Assembly (NCBI RefSeq): GCF_001428895.1
Contig: NZ_LMJA01000032.1
Span: 61,419-125,418 of the forward strand
DNA from: Mycobacterium sp. Root265
GTDB lineage: Bacteria > Actinomycetota > Actinomycetes > Mycobacteriales > Mycobacteriaceae
Length of the DNA: 64,000 nt
Direction: 5' to 3'
How positions within the stretch are numbered: the stretch's first letter is position 1; the number at the start of each line of letters is the position of its first letter. Under the pieces are notes generated by a model. The model worked only from the letters and a program-made list of their open reading frames with translations. It was not told the origin of the DNA and searched no databases. Below are positions 1 through 9,558 of the stretch, one piece after another. The position numbers and the translations under genes were made by a program.

Positions 1-540
1 GATCCGTACCTGCCGATGATCGCGCCGTTCCTGGACGACCTGCGCACCGACTGGGGCGAAACCTTCCACCTGGGTCGCCTCGATGGCACCGACATCGTCT
101 ATCTGGCCACCCGCGAGTCCCAGCAGTACCGGCGAGCCGCCAGCCGGGTGGGCCGGCGGCTGCCCGCGCACGCCACCGCGCTCGGCAAGGCTCTGCTGGC
201 CGAAAGGGTGGGGGCTGAGCGCCGCAGTCATCTGCCCGGCGAGCTGATGGCGCTGACGCCGCGCACCCTCACCTGCCACGACGAACTCGACGACGCCCTG
301 GAGACCGTGCGCATCCGCGGCTATGCCACCGACGACGAGGAGAACACCGCGGGTCTGCGGTGCTTCGCGGTGGCGTTGCGCTACACCTGGCCCGCCCAGG
401 ACGCCATCAGCGCCTCGGTGCCGGTGTCCCGGCTCACCGGCGAGCGCGAGCGGGCGTTGGTCGAGGCGCTGTGCGCGGTGGGCGACAAGGTGACCCGGGT
501 GCTGCGGCCTGTCGCCAACGGTGACAAGTGGTTTGGGTGA
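1..540 (+). CDS. IclR-family regulator, C-terminal part (partial)
   Basis: The reading frame is open from base 1, so the gene begins upstream and only about 179 C-terminal residues are present. They look like the IclR effector-binding domain: the segment around LPAHATALGKALLAE, the DDEENTAGLRCFAVALR stretch and the SASVPVSRLTGER stretch are family hallmarks. The N-terminal winged-helix DNA-binding domain is outside the window. It sits directly upstream of and co-oriented with glucarate dehydratase and a hydroxyacid dehydrogenase, so it probably controls sugar-acid catabolism (inference). Candidate operator repeats lie in the 97-bp gap after it. Confidence 0.85.
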   Translation, partial: DPYLPMIAPFLDDLRTDWGETFHLGRLDGTDIVYLATRESQQYRRAASRVGRRLPAHATALGKALLAERVGAERRSHLPGELMALTPRTLTCHDELDDALETVRIRGYATDDEENTAGLRCFAVALRYTWPAQDAISASVPVSRLTGERERALVEALCAVGDKVTRVLRPVANGDKWFG

Positions 541-582
541 TCAGGGTGTCCGGCCAGGTGGGCCATATCAGTGTTGGATCAA

Positions 583-614
583 TTGATGCGATAACAGTGT
601 TGGACGTGCATCAA
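583..614. promoter_or_regulatory. Candidate operator upstream of gudD
   Basis: Inverted arms TTGATGC (583-589) and GCATCAA (608-614) flank an 18-nt spacer. A direct repeat CAGTGTTGGA occurs at 569-578 and 595-604. The block lies just upstream of the gudD -10 hexamer, where a regulator would act. Binding by the adjacent IclR protein is inference. Confidence 0.45.
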
Positions 615-624
615 CCGCAATTTA

Positions 625-630
625 TAGGCT
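625..630 (+). promoter_or_regulatory. -10 element (TAGGCT) of gudD, near-leaderless
   Basis: TAGGCT fits the mycobacterial -10 consensus TANNNT and ends 8 nt before the ATG at 638, which predicts a leaderless or nearly leaderless mRNA. There is no clear Shine-Dalgarno sequence before the ATG. Confidence 0.5.
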
Positions 631-637
631 GGCAGAT

Positions 638-1984
638 ATGAGCGTTCAGACCCCGATTGTCACCGAGATGCGGGTCGTCCCCATCGCCGGCCACGACAGC
701 ATGCTGCTGAATCTCAGCGGTGCGCACGGCCCGTTCTTCACCCGGAACCTGGTGATCCTGAAGGACTCCGACGGCAACACCGGTGTCGGAGAAGTCCCCG
801 GCGGCGCGGCCATCCAGACCACACTCGAGGACGCCCGCCCGCTCGTCGAGGGGCGCGGCATCGGCGCCTACAACGCGGTGCTTGCCGACATCAGGCGCAC
901 CTTCGCCGACCGCGACTCTGGTGGCCGCGGCGCCCAGACCTTCGATCTGCGGATCACAGTGCACGCGGTCACCGCAGTGGAATCGGCGATGCTCGACCTG
1001 CTCGGTCAGCATCTCGGCGTGTCGGTGGCCGCCCTGCTCGGCGACGGACAGCAGCGGGACCGGGTGCAGGCCCTGGGATATCTGTTCTTCGTCGGTGACC
1101 GCGACCGCACCGATCTGGCCTACCGCAGCCCCGCCGATGAGGATTCCGGCGCCGATGACTGGCTGCGGATCCGGCACGAGGAGGCGATGACCCCGGAAGG
1201 CGTGGTACGCCTGGCCGAGGCGGCCCGGGAACGTTACGGCTTCCGCGATTTCAAGCTCAAGGGCGGCGTGCTGCCCGCCGCGGACGAATCCAAGGCCGTC
1301 ATCGCGTTGGCCGACCGGTTCCCCGACGCCCGGATCACGTTGGACCCCAACGGCGGATGGCTACTCAAGGACGCCATCACCACCTGCCGGGAGCTCACCG
1401 GGGTGCTGGCCTACGCCGAGGATCCGGTGGGACCCGAGGGCGGCTTCTCCGGCCGCGAGGTGATGGCCGAGTTCAAGCGGGCCACCGGACTGCCGACCGC
1501 CACCAACATGATCGCCACCGATTGGCGTGAGATGGGCCATGCCATCCGCTCCGGCGCGGTCGACATCCCGCTGGCCGACCCGCACTTCTGGACCATGGGT
1601 GGTTCCGTGCGCGTCGCCCAGCTCTGCGATGCGTGGGGACTGACCTGGGGGTCGCACTCCAACAACCACTTCGACGTTTCACTGGCGATGTTCACCCAGG
1701 TGGCCGCCGCGGCGCCCGGCGACATCACCGCCATCGACACGCACTGGATCTGGCAGGACGGGCAGCGAATCACCAAGGAGCCGTACCGGATCGTGGACGG
1801 TTACCTCGACGTACCTGCCGCGCCGGGCCTGGGTATCGAACTCGATGAGGAACGGGTGGCCGCTGCGCACGAGCTGTACCTGGCCGAGGGGCTAGGCGCC
1901 CGCGATGATGCCGTGGCCATGCAGTATCTGATCCCCGGCTGGAGCTTCGACAGCAAACGCCCCTGCCTGCAACGTCACTCGTGA
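638..1984 (+). CDS. gudD: Glucarate dehydratase
   Basis: This 448-residue protein belongs to the enolase superfamily (mandelate racemase/muconate lactonizing group) and matches the usual length of GudD, which dehydrates D-glucarate or L-idarate to 5-keto-4-deoxyglucarate. Visible hallmarks are FRDFKLKGG with the catalytic-lysine motif KxK, the metal ligands in TLDPNGGW and [22 protein letters not shown], and the His-containing [13 protein letters not shown]. The next gene starts within its last codons (4-bp overlap), so the two are translationally coupled. The -10 hexamer lies immediately upstream, and the IclR gene in front is the likely regulator. Related enolase-superfamily sugar-acid dehydratases are the main alternative. 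Confidence 0.93.
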   Translation: MSVQTPIVTEMRVVPIAGHDSMLLNLSGAHGPFFTRNLVILKDSDGNTGVGEVPGGAAIQTTLEDARPLVEGRGIGAYNAVLADIRRTFADRDSGGRGAQTFDLRITVHAVTAVESAMLDLLGQHLGVSVAALLGDGQQRDRVQALGYLFFVGDRDRTDLAYRSPADEDSGADDWLRIRHEEAMTPEGVVRLAEAARERYGFRDFKLKGGVLPAADESKAVIALADRFPDARITLDPNGGWLLKDAITTCRELTGVLAYAEDPVGPEGGFSGREVMAEFKRATGLPTATNMIATDWREMGHAIRSGAVDIPLADPHFWTMGGSVRVAQLCDAWGLTWGSHSNNHFDVSLAMFTQVAAAAPGDITAIDTHWIWQDGQRITKEPYRIVDGYLDVPAAPGLGIELDEERVAAAHELYLAEGLGARDDAVAMQYLIPGWSFDSKRPCLQRHS

Positions 1985-2973
1985 AGATGAAAGTTCTCAT
2001 CGGCGATCGCAACCTGGTCCCGCACCGCCGTCGCTTCGAGGCCGCCCTCCCGCCGGAGGTCAAGACGATCTGGGCCGGCGGCGATATCAGTCCGGACCGG
2101 TTGCGCGAGGCGCAGGTCTTCGTCGGCGGCCTGTTCACCGCGGAGATGGCGGCCATCGCCGAGAAGCTGCGGTTGGTGCACGTGGCCGGTGCCGGCACCG
2201 ACCGGGTCGCCTTCGACGCGCTCGGTGCTGACGTCCTGGTGGCCAACACCTTTCACCACGAGCGTTCCATTGCCGAGTTCATCCTGGCCGCCGCCATCAT
2301 GCTGCGCCGCGGCTTCCTGCAGCAGGACCGTGCCCTGCGCAGCGGGGTGTGGGCCAGTTCGGTCTATGACGACACCATCGCCCAGCCGCCGACCCTGCAC
2401 GGAGCCCGGATCGGTTTCGTCGGGTTCGGTCATATCGGTCAGCAGAGCTGGAAGCTGTTGAGCGCCTTGGGCTGCCAGGGTGCCGCGGTCACCGGATCGG
2501 GACGGGTTCGCGACGGCGCGGGGTTGGTGTGGGCCGGTGACGTGTCCCGGCTCGATGACCTTGCCCGAGAATCGGACGTGCTGGTGGTGTCGGCACCGCT
2601 GACCCGGGAGACCACCGGCATGATCGGCCGCAGCCAGCTCAGCGCGCTGGGGCCCGACGGCGTGCTGATCAACGTCGGGCGCGGCCCGCTGGTCGACGAG
2701 AACGCGCTGTATGACGCGCTGCTCACCGGCCGCGTCGGGGCCGCCGCCATCGACGTCTGGTATCGCTACCCGGACGCCGCAAACCGTACCGGCGCGCCGT
2801 GCCCACCCAGTGAGCTGCCGTTCGCCGAGTTGCCGAACGTGTTGATGACCCCGCACGCCTCCGGGGTCACCGCCGACACCTTCAAGGGCAGAGGCGACGA
2901 TATCGCCGCCAACATCGGGCGGTTGCTGCGAAACGAGCCGCTGCAGAACGTGGTTCAGCCCAGCACGTCGTAG
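1981..2973 (+). CDS. D-isomer-specific 2-hydroxyacid dehydrogenase
   Basis: This NAD(P)-dependent oxidoreductase has about 330 residues. The Rossmann fingerprint [11 protein letters not shown] is near residue 143, followed by [19 protein letters not shown] with the substrate-binding Arg, and [12 protein letters not shown] with the catalytic His. The GTG at 1981 overlaps the gudD stop by 4 bp (GTGA); an ATG at 1987 is the alternative start. Coupling to gudD suggests action on a 2-hydroxy or 2-keto acid in sugar-acid catabolism, but the substrate cannot be read from sequence. The 3' end overlaps the convergent serine hydrolase gene by 19 bp. Confidence 0.85.
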   Translation: MKMKVLIGDRNLVPHRRRFEAALPPEVKTIWAGGDISPDRLREAQVFVGGLFTAEMAAIAEKLRLVHVAGAGTDRVAFDALGADVLVANTFHHERSIAEFILAAAIMLRRGFLQQDRALRSGVWASSVYDDTIAQPPTLHGARIGFVGFGHIGQQSWKLLSALGCQGAAVTGSGRVRDGAGLVWAGDVSRLDDLARESDVLVVSAPLTRETTGMIGRSQLSALGPDGVLINVGRGPLVDENALYDALLTGRVGAAAIDVWYRYPDAANRTGAPCPPSELPFAELPNVLMTPHASGVTADTFKGRGDDIAANIGRLLRNEPLQNVVQPSTS

Positions 2974-4106
2974 ATGAGCCGGAAGTAGCGGTCGGTCCGC
3001 GCGGAGCCCTCGATCCCGGGGCCCATCTTGTTCATCACGTAGGCGATGGTGGTGCGACGGTCCGGGTTCATGGATTGCCATGACCCGCCCCAGCCGCCCC
3101 AGAAGCAGATCTTGCCGTCCGGGATGTATCCGATGGCGGGGCTGGGCAGGCCGAATCCGAGACCCATCCGGAGGTGGTGGCCGGCGAGCACCAGGTCGGG
3201 TCCCTCGATCTCGGTCTCGAAGATGCGCTCCACGGTATGCGGTTTCAGCAGTTGCACGCCGTCGACGGTGCCGCCCAACGAGACCGCCGAGAGGATCTTG
3301 GCCAGTGCGCGGGCGTTGGTGTGACCGTTGGCGGCGCCGATATCGGCGGCCCGCCACGCCGCGGAGTTTGCGATCAGCGGGTCAGGCGCAGGCCCGGTGA
3401 ACGTCTTGATCATCTGCTCGCTCCACTGCTCGAACGGCGGAATGCCCTCGAATGGGTCTGCGGGCGCGATGATCTCGGCGATGCGGGCGTCGTCCTGCGG
3501 TGCCGCACCGATCTGGAAGTCCACGCCCAGCGGCCCGGCGATCTCTTCGGCGACGAACCGCTTCAACGTCCGGCCGGTGACCCGGCGCACCACCTCGCCG
3601 ATCAGGTGCCCGTGGGTCAGGGCGTGGTAACCGGTGGCCGTGCCCGGTTCCCACCACGGCGCCTGCGCCGCGAGCATCGAGGTGGACCGGTCCCAGTCGA
3701 GTACGTCCTCGGGGGTCACCGGCTGCTCCCACGCCGACAGCCCCGACGAGTGGGTGAGCAGATGGCGGAACTCGATGTGCTGTTTGCCGTTCGCGCCGAA
3801 CTCCGGCCACACCTCGGCCACCGGGGTGCGTGCGTCGATCAGGCCGCGGTCGATGAGCATCAGCCCGGCCAGCGCGGTGATGTTCTTGGTCGATGACCAG
3901 ACGTTGACGATGGTGTCGGCCGTCCACGGTGTGCTGCGGGCCGCATCGGTGTGCCCGCCCCAGATATCCACCACCAATTCGCCGTCGACATCGATGGCGA
4001 TCGCGGCGCCGCACTCCTCGCCGGTCGCGATGGCCTGGTCCAGTGCCTCGGCGAGTGGGGCGAATTCCGGCGCGAAGTGGCCGTCGATGTTTCCCATACC
4101 CGACAT
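2955..4106 (-). CDS. Serine hydrolase, class C beta-lactamase/esterase family
   Basis: The protein has about 383 residues and is probably an esterase or peptidase of the beta-lactamase fold rather than a true beta-lactamase. The nucleophile motif SxxK appears as SSTKN after TIVNVW, the Tyr motif as TGYHALTHG, and the third motif as FWGGWGGS near the C-terminus. No signal peptide is seen, so it is probably cytosolic. Start choice is uncertain: two adjacent ATGs (4107-4109 and 4104-4106) and one at 4097 are possible. Open frame further upstream is only the shadow of the next gene. It follows the UraD-like gene by about 14 bp and may be co-transcribed with it. Confidence 0.82.
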   Translation of the reverse strand: MSGMGNIDGHFAPEFAPLAEALDQAIATGEECGAAIAIDVDGELVVDIWGGHTDAARSTPWTADTIVNVWSSTKNITALAGLMLIDRGLIDARTPVAEVWPEFGANGKQHIEFRHLLTHSSGLSAWEQPVTPEDVLDWDRSTSMLAAQAPWWEPGTATGYHALTHGHLIGEVVRRVTGRTLKRFVAEEIAGPLGVDFQIGAAPQDDARIAEIIAPADPFEGIPPFEQWSEQMIKTFTGPAPDPLIANSAAWRAADIGAANGHTNARALAKILSAVSLGGTVDGVQLLKPHTVERIFETEIEGPDLVLAGHHLRMGLGFGLPSPAIGYIPDGKICFWGGWGGSWQSMNPDRRTTIAYVMNKMGPGIEGSARTDRYFRLIYDVLG

Positions 4107-4123
4107 CATGCGCCGGGCGGGGC

Positions 4124-4672
4124 CTACCAGTTGTGGTATCCGCCTTCGGGACCCAGCATCCGTTCCAGCCGGCTGCGCCCGATCTTGGCGAGCTCGTTGC
4201 GCAGGATCTTGCGTTCCATCTCGACCTCGTGGTGCATGCGGTTCGACAACGCGCTCAGCACGTCGCCGGCGCAGTGCCCGTCGACGAACATCACGAAGGG
4301 GAAGCCGTACCGGCCCACATAGCTGCGCGATGCCGCGCCCAGTTCCGTCATCGTCGCGGCGTCGTCGTCCCACACCGAGCACTGCTCGGAGGCGGAACGG
4401 ACACTTCGGGGTCGCCGTCCGACGTCGGGGCAGGTGTCGAGGATCTGATCGACGGCGGCCTCGGGGAGTTCGAACAGCAGCGCGTCCGCGCGACGGAAGA
4501 GGGCGTCGTGATCGGGGTAGGCACGTCCCCTGACCAGTTCACGGGCCATCGCGTAGCTGTTGCAGCACTCGTAGAGCGCATGCACGGCCTTGCGTTCGGG
4601 CAACGTGTTGAACACGTCCAGGCCGATTCCTTGATGCAGCAGCACACACCCATGATCAAAGGGCCAGGACAC
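4124..4672 (-). CDS. UraD-like OHCU decarboxylase family protein
   Basis: The 182-residue protein resembles 2-oxo-4-hydroxy-4-carboxy-5-ureidoimidazoline decarboxylase, the last step converting urate to S-allantoin. Family features are FNTLPERKAVHALYECCNS near the N-terminus, a SASEQ segment, GRYGFPFVMFVDGH, and a C-terminal helix ending RNELAKIGRSRLERML. The motif that normally reads HPxLG, with the catalytic His, reads CPDVG here (Cys codon TGC). That makes the classical activity doubtful. No uricase or HIU hydrolase gene is nearby. An in-frame start slightly inside is possible. The pyrophosphatase gene lies upstream on the same strand. Confidence 0.72.
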   Translation of the reverse strand: MSWPFDHGCVLLHQGIGLDVFNTLPERKAVHALYECCNSYAMARELVRGRAYPDHDALFRRADALLFELPEAAVDQILDTCPDVGRRPRSVRSASEQCSVWDDDAATMTELGAASRSYVGRYGFPFVMFVDGHCAGDVLSALSNRMHHEVEMERKILRNELAKIGRSRLERMLGPEGGYHNW

Positions 4673-4718
4673 GCCCGGGTTACCGCGTGTTACAGCGGTG
4701 CTAAATCAATTCCCGCGA

Positions 4719-5207
4719 TCAGTGACCGTCGGCCTTGAACCGCTCGATCGAACGCTGCAGCTCGGCCTCGGCCTCTTCGCGACCCGCCCAGTCGGCGGCC
4801 TTCACGAACTTGCCCGGCTCCAGGTCCTTGTAGTGGACGAAGAAGTGCTTGATCGCTTCCAGCTCGAACGGCGGGACATCGGCGAGATCCTGGATGTGGT
4901 CCCAGCGCGGATCGCCCGCGGGCACGCACAGCAGCTTGTCGTCGCCGCCGGCCTCGTCGGTCATCTTGAACATCGCGACCGGGCGGGCCTCGACGATGCA
5001 GCCCGGGAACACCGATTCGGGCAGCAGCACCAGAGCGTCCAGCGGGTCGCCGTCCTCGCCGAGGGTGTCTTCGAAGAATCCGTAGTCGGCGGGGTAACCG
5101 AACGACGTGTAGAGGTACCGGTCGAGCTTGACGCGGCCGCTCTCGTGGTCCACTTCGTACTTGTTGCGCGAACCCTTGGGGATCTCGATGACGACGTCGA
5201 ACGACAC
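4719..5207 (-). CDS. ppa: Inorganic pyrophosphatase
   Basis: This 162-residue soluble family I pyrophosphatase hydrolyses PPi to phosphate and pulls biosynthetic reactions forward in the cytosol. Diagnostic segments are [37 protein letters not shown] with the metal-binding Asp cluster, and [10 protein letters not shown]. Start: GTG at 5205-5207, because the sequence before it carries AAGGAG at good spacing and the resulting N-terminus ([11 protein letters not shown]) matches the mycobacterial family; the open frame extends much further upstream but overlaps dacB antisense. It is divergent from dacB. Confidence 0.95.
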   Translation of the reverse strand: MSFDVVIEIPKGSRNKYEVDHESGRVKLDRYLYTSFGYPADYGFFEDTLGEDGDPLDALVLLPESVFPGCIVEARPVAMFKMTDEAGGDDKLLCVPAGDPRWDHIQDLADVPPFELEAIKHFFVHYKDLEPGKFVKAADWAGREEAEAELQRSIERFKADGH

Positions 5208-5260
5208 CGGCGTTGCTCCTTCGGCTGGCTTGGTCTGGCGGGTCCACATTAGAGGAGCGA

Positions 5261-5266
5261 TACGCT
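5261..5266 (+). promoter_or_regulatory. -10 element (TACGCT) of dacB, leaderless
   Basis: TACGCT fits TANNNT and ends 8 nt before the dacB ATG at 5274, predicting transcription start at or next to the start codon. No Shine-Dalgarno sequence is present. Confidence 0.5.
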
Positions 5267-5273
5267 GCACGTT

Positions 5274-6650
5274 ATGCGGCCCGGGAGATGGCGCCGATCC
5301 ACCCACCTGGTGATCGGCCTGGTGGTACTCGTGCTGGTGGCTGCCGTGGTCGGGGTTGCCGCGGTGGTCACATCCACCCGTACCTCGGCGAACAAGGCGC
5401 TGCCCGAACAACCCGCCGCCGTGGCGGCCGCGCCGGGAGTCCGCCCGCTCGGCGAGGCCACCACCGAACCGACCCCGAAGGGCCTCGCCGCCACACTGGC
5501 CGCGGCGCTGGCCGACCCGAACCTGGGCATGCTGACCGGCCGGATCACCGACGCCGACGACGGCACCGAATTGTGGGAGCAGGGCGAGCGCATCCCCATG
5601 CAGCCTGCGTCGACGAACAAGGTGCTCACCACCGCAGCCGCCCTGCTGACCCTGGACCGTGACGCGACGCTGACCACCCGGGTGGTCGCCGGTGACCGGC
5701 CCGGTGTGGTGGTGCTGCACGGCGGCGGGGACCCGACGCTGTCGGCCGTCGCCGCCGACAAGCGCACCTGGTACAAAGGCGCTGCCCGGATCAGCGACCT
5801 GGCCGGGCAGGTCCGGGAGAACGGCACCCGCGTCACCGCCGTGCAGGTCGACCTCGGTGAATACAGCGGGCCGACGATGGCGCCGGGGTGGGATCCGCTG
5901 GACATCGACGGCGGCGATATCGCCCCGATCGAATCGGTGATGCTCGACGGCGGTCGAACCCAGCCGGTCTCGCCGGAATCGCGACGGTCCCGGACACCGG
6001 GCCTGGACGCCGGTCGCGCGCTGGCCACCGCACTCGGTGTGGACCCGGCCACCGTCACCGTGACATCGATCTCGTCGGACGCCGAGGAACTCGCCGAGGT
6101 GCACTCGCCCCCGCTCATCGAGCGGCTGCGCCAAATGATGAACGAGTCCGACAACGTGATGGCCGAGTCGATCGGCCGCGAGGTGGCCGCCGCGCTGAAC
6201 CGTCCGCAGAGTTTCGACGGGGCGGTGCAGGCGGTGCTCGGCCAGTTGCGCGGCGCCGGCGTGGACACCGCCAACGCCACCCTGCTGGACTCCAGCGGGC
6301 TGTCGGTGGACAACCGGCTCACCGCGCTGACCCTGGACGGTGTCATCGCCGCCGCGGTCGGTGCGGATCAGCCGCAGCTGCGCCCGCTGGTGGACCTGTT
6401 GCCCATCGCCGGCGGCAGCGGCACCCTGTCCAACCGGTACCTGGACACCGATGAGGGCCGGGAGTCGGCGGGCTGGCTGCGCGCCAAGACCGGCTCGCTC
6501 ACCGGCACCAACTCGTTGGCCGGCATCGTCACCGATTCCAGCGGCCGGGTGCTGACCTTTGCGTTGATCTCGAACAACGCCGGGCCCACGGGACGCACGT
6601 CGCTGGATGCACTGGCCGCCAAATTGCGGTCCTGCGGGTGCGGCGGATGA
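5274..6650 (+). CDS. dacB: D-alanyl-D-alanine carboxypeptidase/endopeptidase (PBP4 type)
   Basis: This 458-residue penicillin-binding protein of the S13 (DacB/PBP4) family trims or cuts peptidoglycan peptides outside the membrane. A single hydrophobic segment at residues about 12-33 anchors it or acts as an uncleaved signal. The catalytic motifs are PASTNK (SxxK), MNESDN (SxN) and AKTGSLTG (KTG), in the right order. It overlaps the following metalloprotease gene (ATGA). Gene order ppa / dacB / metalloprotease / tilS / hpt agrees with M. tuberculosis Rv3628-Rv3624c as remembered. Confidence 0.92.
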   Translation: MRPGRWRRSTHLVIGLVVLVLVAAVVGVAAVVTSTRTSANKALPEQPAAVAAAPGVRPLGEATTEPTPKGLAATLAAALADPNLGMLTGRITDADDGTELWEQGERIPMQPASTNKVLTTAAALLTLDRDATLTTRVVAGDRPGVVVLHGGGDPTLSAVAADKRTWYKGAARISDLAGQVRENGTRVTAVQVDLGEYSGPTMAPGWDPLDIDGGDIAPIESVMLDGGRTQPVSPESRRSRTPGLDAGRALATALGVDPATVTVTSISSDAEELAEVHSPPLIERLRQMMNESDNVMAESIGREVAAALNRPQSFDGAVQAVLGQLRGAGVDTANATLLDSSGLSVDNRLTALTLDGVIAAAVGADQPQLRPLVDLLPIAGGSGTLSNRYLDTDEGRESAGWLRAKTGSLTGTNSLAGIVTDSSGRVLTFALISNNAGPTGRTSLDALAAKLRSCGCGG

Positions 6651-7741
6651 GCGACCGGGGAGGCAGCTCGGTGGGCGGTGCGGTCGACTGGACCTTCGCC
6701 GCCGATATCGGTGCCAAGCTGAGCAGGCCCGGCCCGGCGACCACCGATTACACCCGCGATCAGGCGATCGCGCAGCTCTACGAGTCGGCCCGTTCCGCCG
6801 AATTACCGGTGCGCGAGGTGACTCACCTCAACGAGGGTGCCGAGGTCCCCGAGGCCCGGGTGATCGACCGCAAGATGTGGGTGCGCGCGGCGACGCAGTC
6901 GATGCGGGTGATGACCGGCGCTGCGGAGCAGACGTCGAAGGGGCCCGGCGGTGCGCTGACGGCCAAGGTGACCGGCGCTCAGACCGGTGCCGTGCTGGCG
7001 TTCATCTCGTCGGGGATCCTGGGGCAGTACGACCCCTTCGGCGGCGACGGCGGGCAGGAGCGAAGCGACCCGGGGAGTCAGTCACGCGGGGAGCTGCTGC
7101 TGGTCTACCCGAATGTCATTGCGGTCGAACGGCAACTGCGGGTCAAGCCCGCCGACTTCCGGCTCTGGGTATGCCTGCACGAGGTCACCCACCGGGTGCA
7201 GTTCCGGGCGAATCCCTGGCTGGCCGAACACATGTCGTCCTCGCTGGCCGTGCTGACCAATGACGGCGGCGAGCAGGTCGGCGATGTCATCGGCAGGCTC
7301 AGCGCCCATGTCCGCGCCCAGCGCGGCGGTAAGCCGGTCGACGTGAATTCGGCGGGCGTGCTCGGCTTGTTGCGCGCCGTGCAAGCCGAGCCGCAGCGCG
7401 AGGCGCTGGACCGGCTGCTGGTGCTGGGCACCCTGCTGGAGGGGCATGCCGAGCACGTTATGGACGCCGTCGGGCCCGCCGTGGTGCCGACGGTGGCGAC
7501 CATCCGCCGCCGTTTCGACGAACGGCGGCAACGCAAACAGCCACCGCTGCAACGCATCATCCGCACCCTGCTGGGTTTCGACGCCAAGCTCAACCAGTAC
7601 ACCCGGGGCAAGGTGTTCGTCGACGAGGTGGTGGCGCGGGTCGGAATGGACCGCTTCAACGTCATCTGGACCGACGCCGGCACCCTGCCCAGGCCCGATG
7701 AGATCGAAGAACCGCAGCGATGGATCGATCGGGTCCTGTAG
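6647..7741 (+). CDS. Zinc-dependent metalloprotease of the actinobacterial F420-associated family
   Basis: The protein has about 364 residues and a zincin-like active-site helix, [11 protein letters not shown] (HExxH), preceded by [15 protein letters not shown]. It matches the conserved actinobacterial family once annotated as coenzyme-F420-biosynthesis associated (Rv3626c type); substrate and role are not established. The ATG at 6647 overlaps the dacB stop (ATGA), which decides the start over the upstream GTG. Residues near 135-150 ([14 protein letters not shown]) are encoded by a ~30-bp repeat also found in two other genes of this window, and look like an insertion in a surface loop. Confidence 0.85.
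   Translation: MSDRGGSSVGGAVDWTFAADIGAKLSRPGPATTDYTRDQAIAQLYESARSAELPVREVTHLNEGAEVPEARVIDRKMWVRAATQSMRVMTGAAEQTSKGPGGALTAKVTGAQTGAVLAFISSGILGQYDPFGGDGGQERSDPGSQSRGELLLVYPNVIAVERQLRVKPADFRLWVCLHEVTHRVQFRANPWLAEHMSSSLAVLTNDGGEQVGDVIGRLSAHVRAQRGGKPVDVNSAGVLGLLRAVQAEPQREALDRLLVLGTLLEGHAEHVMDAVGPAVVPTVATIRRRFDERRQRKQPPLQRIIRTLLGFDAKLNQYTRGKVFVDEVVARVGMDRFNVIWTDAGTLPRPDEIEEPQRWIDRVL
7051..7080 (+). repeat. Dispersed ~30-bp repeat, copy A (inside metalloprotease gene)
   Basis: The core GGGCAGGAGCGAAGCGACC followed by CGGGGAGT recurs with one or two changes at 30123-30150 and 59637-59666. Here it is read in frame as GQERSDPGS. The copies lie in unrelated genes and in different frames or strands, so shared protein ancestry cannot explain them. 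Confidence 0.65.
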
Positions 7742-8676
7742 CGCAGCTGCGCGCGGTGGTCGCGGCGTTCGCCAAGGCCCGTCTCGGCGACGATGAGCGC
7801 TGGTGTGTGGGGCTCTCCGGCGGTGCGGACTCGCTGGCACTGACGGCGGTCGCCGCCCGGTTGCGGCCCACCACGGCGTTGATCGTGGATCACGGCCTGC
7901 AGGCCGACTCGGTCGCCGTCGCCGAACAGGCCCACGCACAGGCCATCGCGCTCGGATGCGTTGACGCACAGATTCTCCGGGTCGAGGTCGGATCCGCGGG
8001 GGGACCGGAGGCGGCGGCGAGAACGGCCCGCTACGCGGCACTGCAGACCGCCCGGGACGGTGCGCCGGTGCTGTTGGCGCACACCCTCGACGATCAGGCC
8101 GAGACGGTGTTGCTGGGCCTGGGCAGGGGGTCGGGCGCCCGGTCGCTGGCCGGGATGCGGGCCCACGACGCGCCCTGGTGCCGTCCGCTGCTCGGGGTGC
8201 GCCGGGCTACGACGGTGGCGGCGTGCTCCGAACTGGGTCTGACGCCCTGGCAGGATCCGCACAACAGCGACCCGCGTTTCACCCGGGTCCGGCTGCGCAC
8301 CGAGGTGCTCCCGCTGCTGGAGCAGGTGCTCGGCGGTGGGGTGGCCGAGGCGCTGGCCCGCACCGCCGCAGCGCTGCGCGAGGACACCGAGGCGCTGGAT
8401 GCCGCGGCCGCCGAGATCGGGATCGGGGCGGGCGCCCTGCCGATCGCCGACCTGGACGGCCTGTCCGCCGCCGTCCGGCGCCGTGTCATCCGGAGCTGGC
8501 TGCTGGCCGGGGGAGCCTGCGATCTCACCGACGCCCAGATCCGTTCCGTCGACCTTCTGGTCACGGCGTGGCGGGGTCAGGGCGGGGTCGCGGTGCCGAG
8601 CGGATTGACCCGGGAGCGTCTGTTCGCGGGCCGCCGGAACGGCGCTCTGGTGCTCTACGGTCAGCCGGTCGCCTGA
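7720..8676 (+). CDS. tilS: tRNA(Ile)-lysidine synthetase
   Basis: The 318-residue protein converts the wobble cytidine of tRNA-Ile(CAU) to lysidine using ATP and lysine, so the tRNA reads AUA and accepts Ile. The N-type ATP pyrophosphatase P-loop SGGADS is at residues 33-38; [15 protein letters not shown] and [12 protein letters not shown] are further TilS signatures. Actinobacterial TilS is short, as here. It overlaps the metalloprotease gene by 22 bp and is followed at once by hpt, the order known in mycobacteria and many other bacteria (tilS-hpt-ftsH). Confidence 0.94.
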   Translation: MDRSGPVAQLRAVVAAFAKARLGDDERWCVGLSGGADSLALTAVAARLRPTTALIVDHGLQADSVAVAEQAHAQAIALGCVDAQILRVEVGSAGGPEAAARTARYAALQTARDGAPVLLAHTLDDQAETVLLGLGRGSGARSLAGMRAHDAPWCRPLLGVRRATTVAACSELGLTPWQDPHNSDPRFTRVRLRTEVLPLLEQVLGGGVAEALARTAAALREDTEALDAAAAEIGIGAGALPIADLDGLSAAVRRRVIRSWLLAGGACDLTDAQIRSVDLLVTAWRGQGGVAVPSGLTRERLFAGRRNGALVLYGQPVA

Positions 8677-8683
8677 TCCCGGC

Positions 8684-8689
8684 TACGCT
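8684..8689 (+). promoter_or_regulatory. -10 element (TACGCT) of hpt, leaderless
   Basis: TACGCT ends exactly 7 nt before the GTG at 8696, the spacing expected for a transcript beginning on the start codon. It also helps choose between GTG 8690 and GTG 8696. Confidence 0.45.
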
Positions 8690-8695
8690 GTGACG

Positions 8696-9265
8696 GTGAC
8701 TGCGGAGTTGTATCCGGGCGATATCAAGTCGGTCTTGCTGTCCGAAGACCAGATCAAGGCCAAGACCGCCGAACTGGCAGAACTGATCGCCGCGGATTTC
8801 CGCGACGGCGGGCCCGATCAGGACCTGCTGCTGATCACTGTTCTCAAGGGCGCGGTCCTGTTCGTCACGGACCTGGCCCGGGCCATCCCGGTGCCCACCC
8901 AGTTGGAGTTCATGGCGGTCAGCTCGTACGGATCCTCGACATCATCTTCGGGTGTGGTGCGCATCCTCAAGGACCTGGATCGCGATATCAACGACCGCGA
9001 TGTGCTGATCGTCGAGGACATCGTCGATTCCGGGCTCACCCTGTCCTGGCTGCTGCGCAACCTCGCGACGCGGCGTCCGCGGTCGCTGAAGGTATGCACG
9101 TTGCTGCGCAAGCCTGACGCCGTGCGCGCCGATGTGGAGATCGAGTACGTCGGCTTCGACATCCCCAACGAGTTCGTGGTGGGCTACGGGCTGGACTACG
9201 CCGAGCGCTACCGCGATCTGCCCTATATAGGCACGCTGGAGCCCAAGGTCTACGAGAACCGTTAG
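8696..9265 (+). CDS. hpt: Hypoxanthine-guanine phosphoribosyltransferase
   Basis: This purine-salvage enzyme makes IMP or GMP from hypoxanthine or guanine plus PRPP. The PRPP-binding loop is [17 protein letters not shown]. The flexible-loop region [17 protein letters not shown] and the C-terminal [18 protein letters not shown] agree with mycobacterial Hpt over the full length. Start: GTG at 8696 is favoured by the -10 element 7 nt upstream; GTG 8690 would add two residues. In M. tuberculosis the gene lies near ftsH; here a 13E12-type gene and a four-gene minus-strand block separate them. Confidence 0.93.
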   Translation: MTAELYPGDIKSVLLSEDQIKAKTAELAELIAADFRDGGPDQDLLLITVLKGAVLFVTDLARAIPVPTQLEFMAVSSYGSSTSSSGVVRILKDLDRDINDRDVLIVEDIVDSGLTLSWLLRNLATRRPRSLKVCTLLRKPDAVRADVEIEYVGFDIPNEFVVGYGLDYAERYRDLPYIGTLEPKVYENR

Positions 9266-9370
9266 AGGTTCTGCAGAGATGACGCTTTCCTCGCGGGATG
9301 CGTCCGTCTGTGTGTATGTGGGTAACGCGTAGAACGACTTCCGAGCGTTGCCGTGCTCTAGATCAACACC

Positions 9371-9399
9371 TTGCGCGGGGTCTTTGGGCCGCGTAGAAT
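9371..9399 (+). promoter_or_regulatory. Promoter (TTGCGC - 17 nt - TAGAAT) of the 13E12-family gene
   Basis: The -35-like TTGCGC is at 9371-9376 and the -10 TAGAAT at 9394-9399, separated by an ideal 17 nt. The last base of the -10 is the first base of the SOS box, so repressor binding would block RNA polymerase directly. It predicts a 5' leader of about 150 nt before the ATG at 9559. Confidence 0.6.
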
Positions 9400-9414
9400 C
9401 GAACACAAGTTCGA
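9399..9414. promoter_or_regulatory. LexA (SOS) box
   Basis: TCGAAC-ACAA-GTTCGA is a perfect match to the mycobacterial LexA consensus TCGAAC-N4-GTTCGA. It overlaps the -10 of the promoter for the downstream 13E12 gene. Known biology: several 13E12-repeat genes of M. tuberculosis are in the LexA regulon. Confidence 0.85.
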
Positions 9415-9558
9415 ATGCGACGTAGCTCCCAGCGCGACTCGGTGAGCTGCAGACCGCGACTCCGGTCGCCGCGAGGTTCGACGGCCCCTGTGGGGCTGTG
9501 TGGACCGTTGTGACTGATCGTGCCCCGTTGGGCACCTTCTGTGAAAGTCGTTATCCCT

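Noticed and set aside
2955-4382. 475-residue minus-strand frame beginning at 4,382
   Set aside because: The first ~91 residues are Arg-rich shadow of the UraD-like gene; the serine hydrolase starts near 4,106.
4719-6134. 471-residue minus-strand frame covering dacB and ppa
   Set aside because: Only the C-terminal 162 residues (pyrophosphatase) are real; the rest is antisense to dacB without family features.
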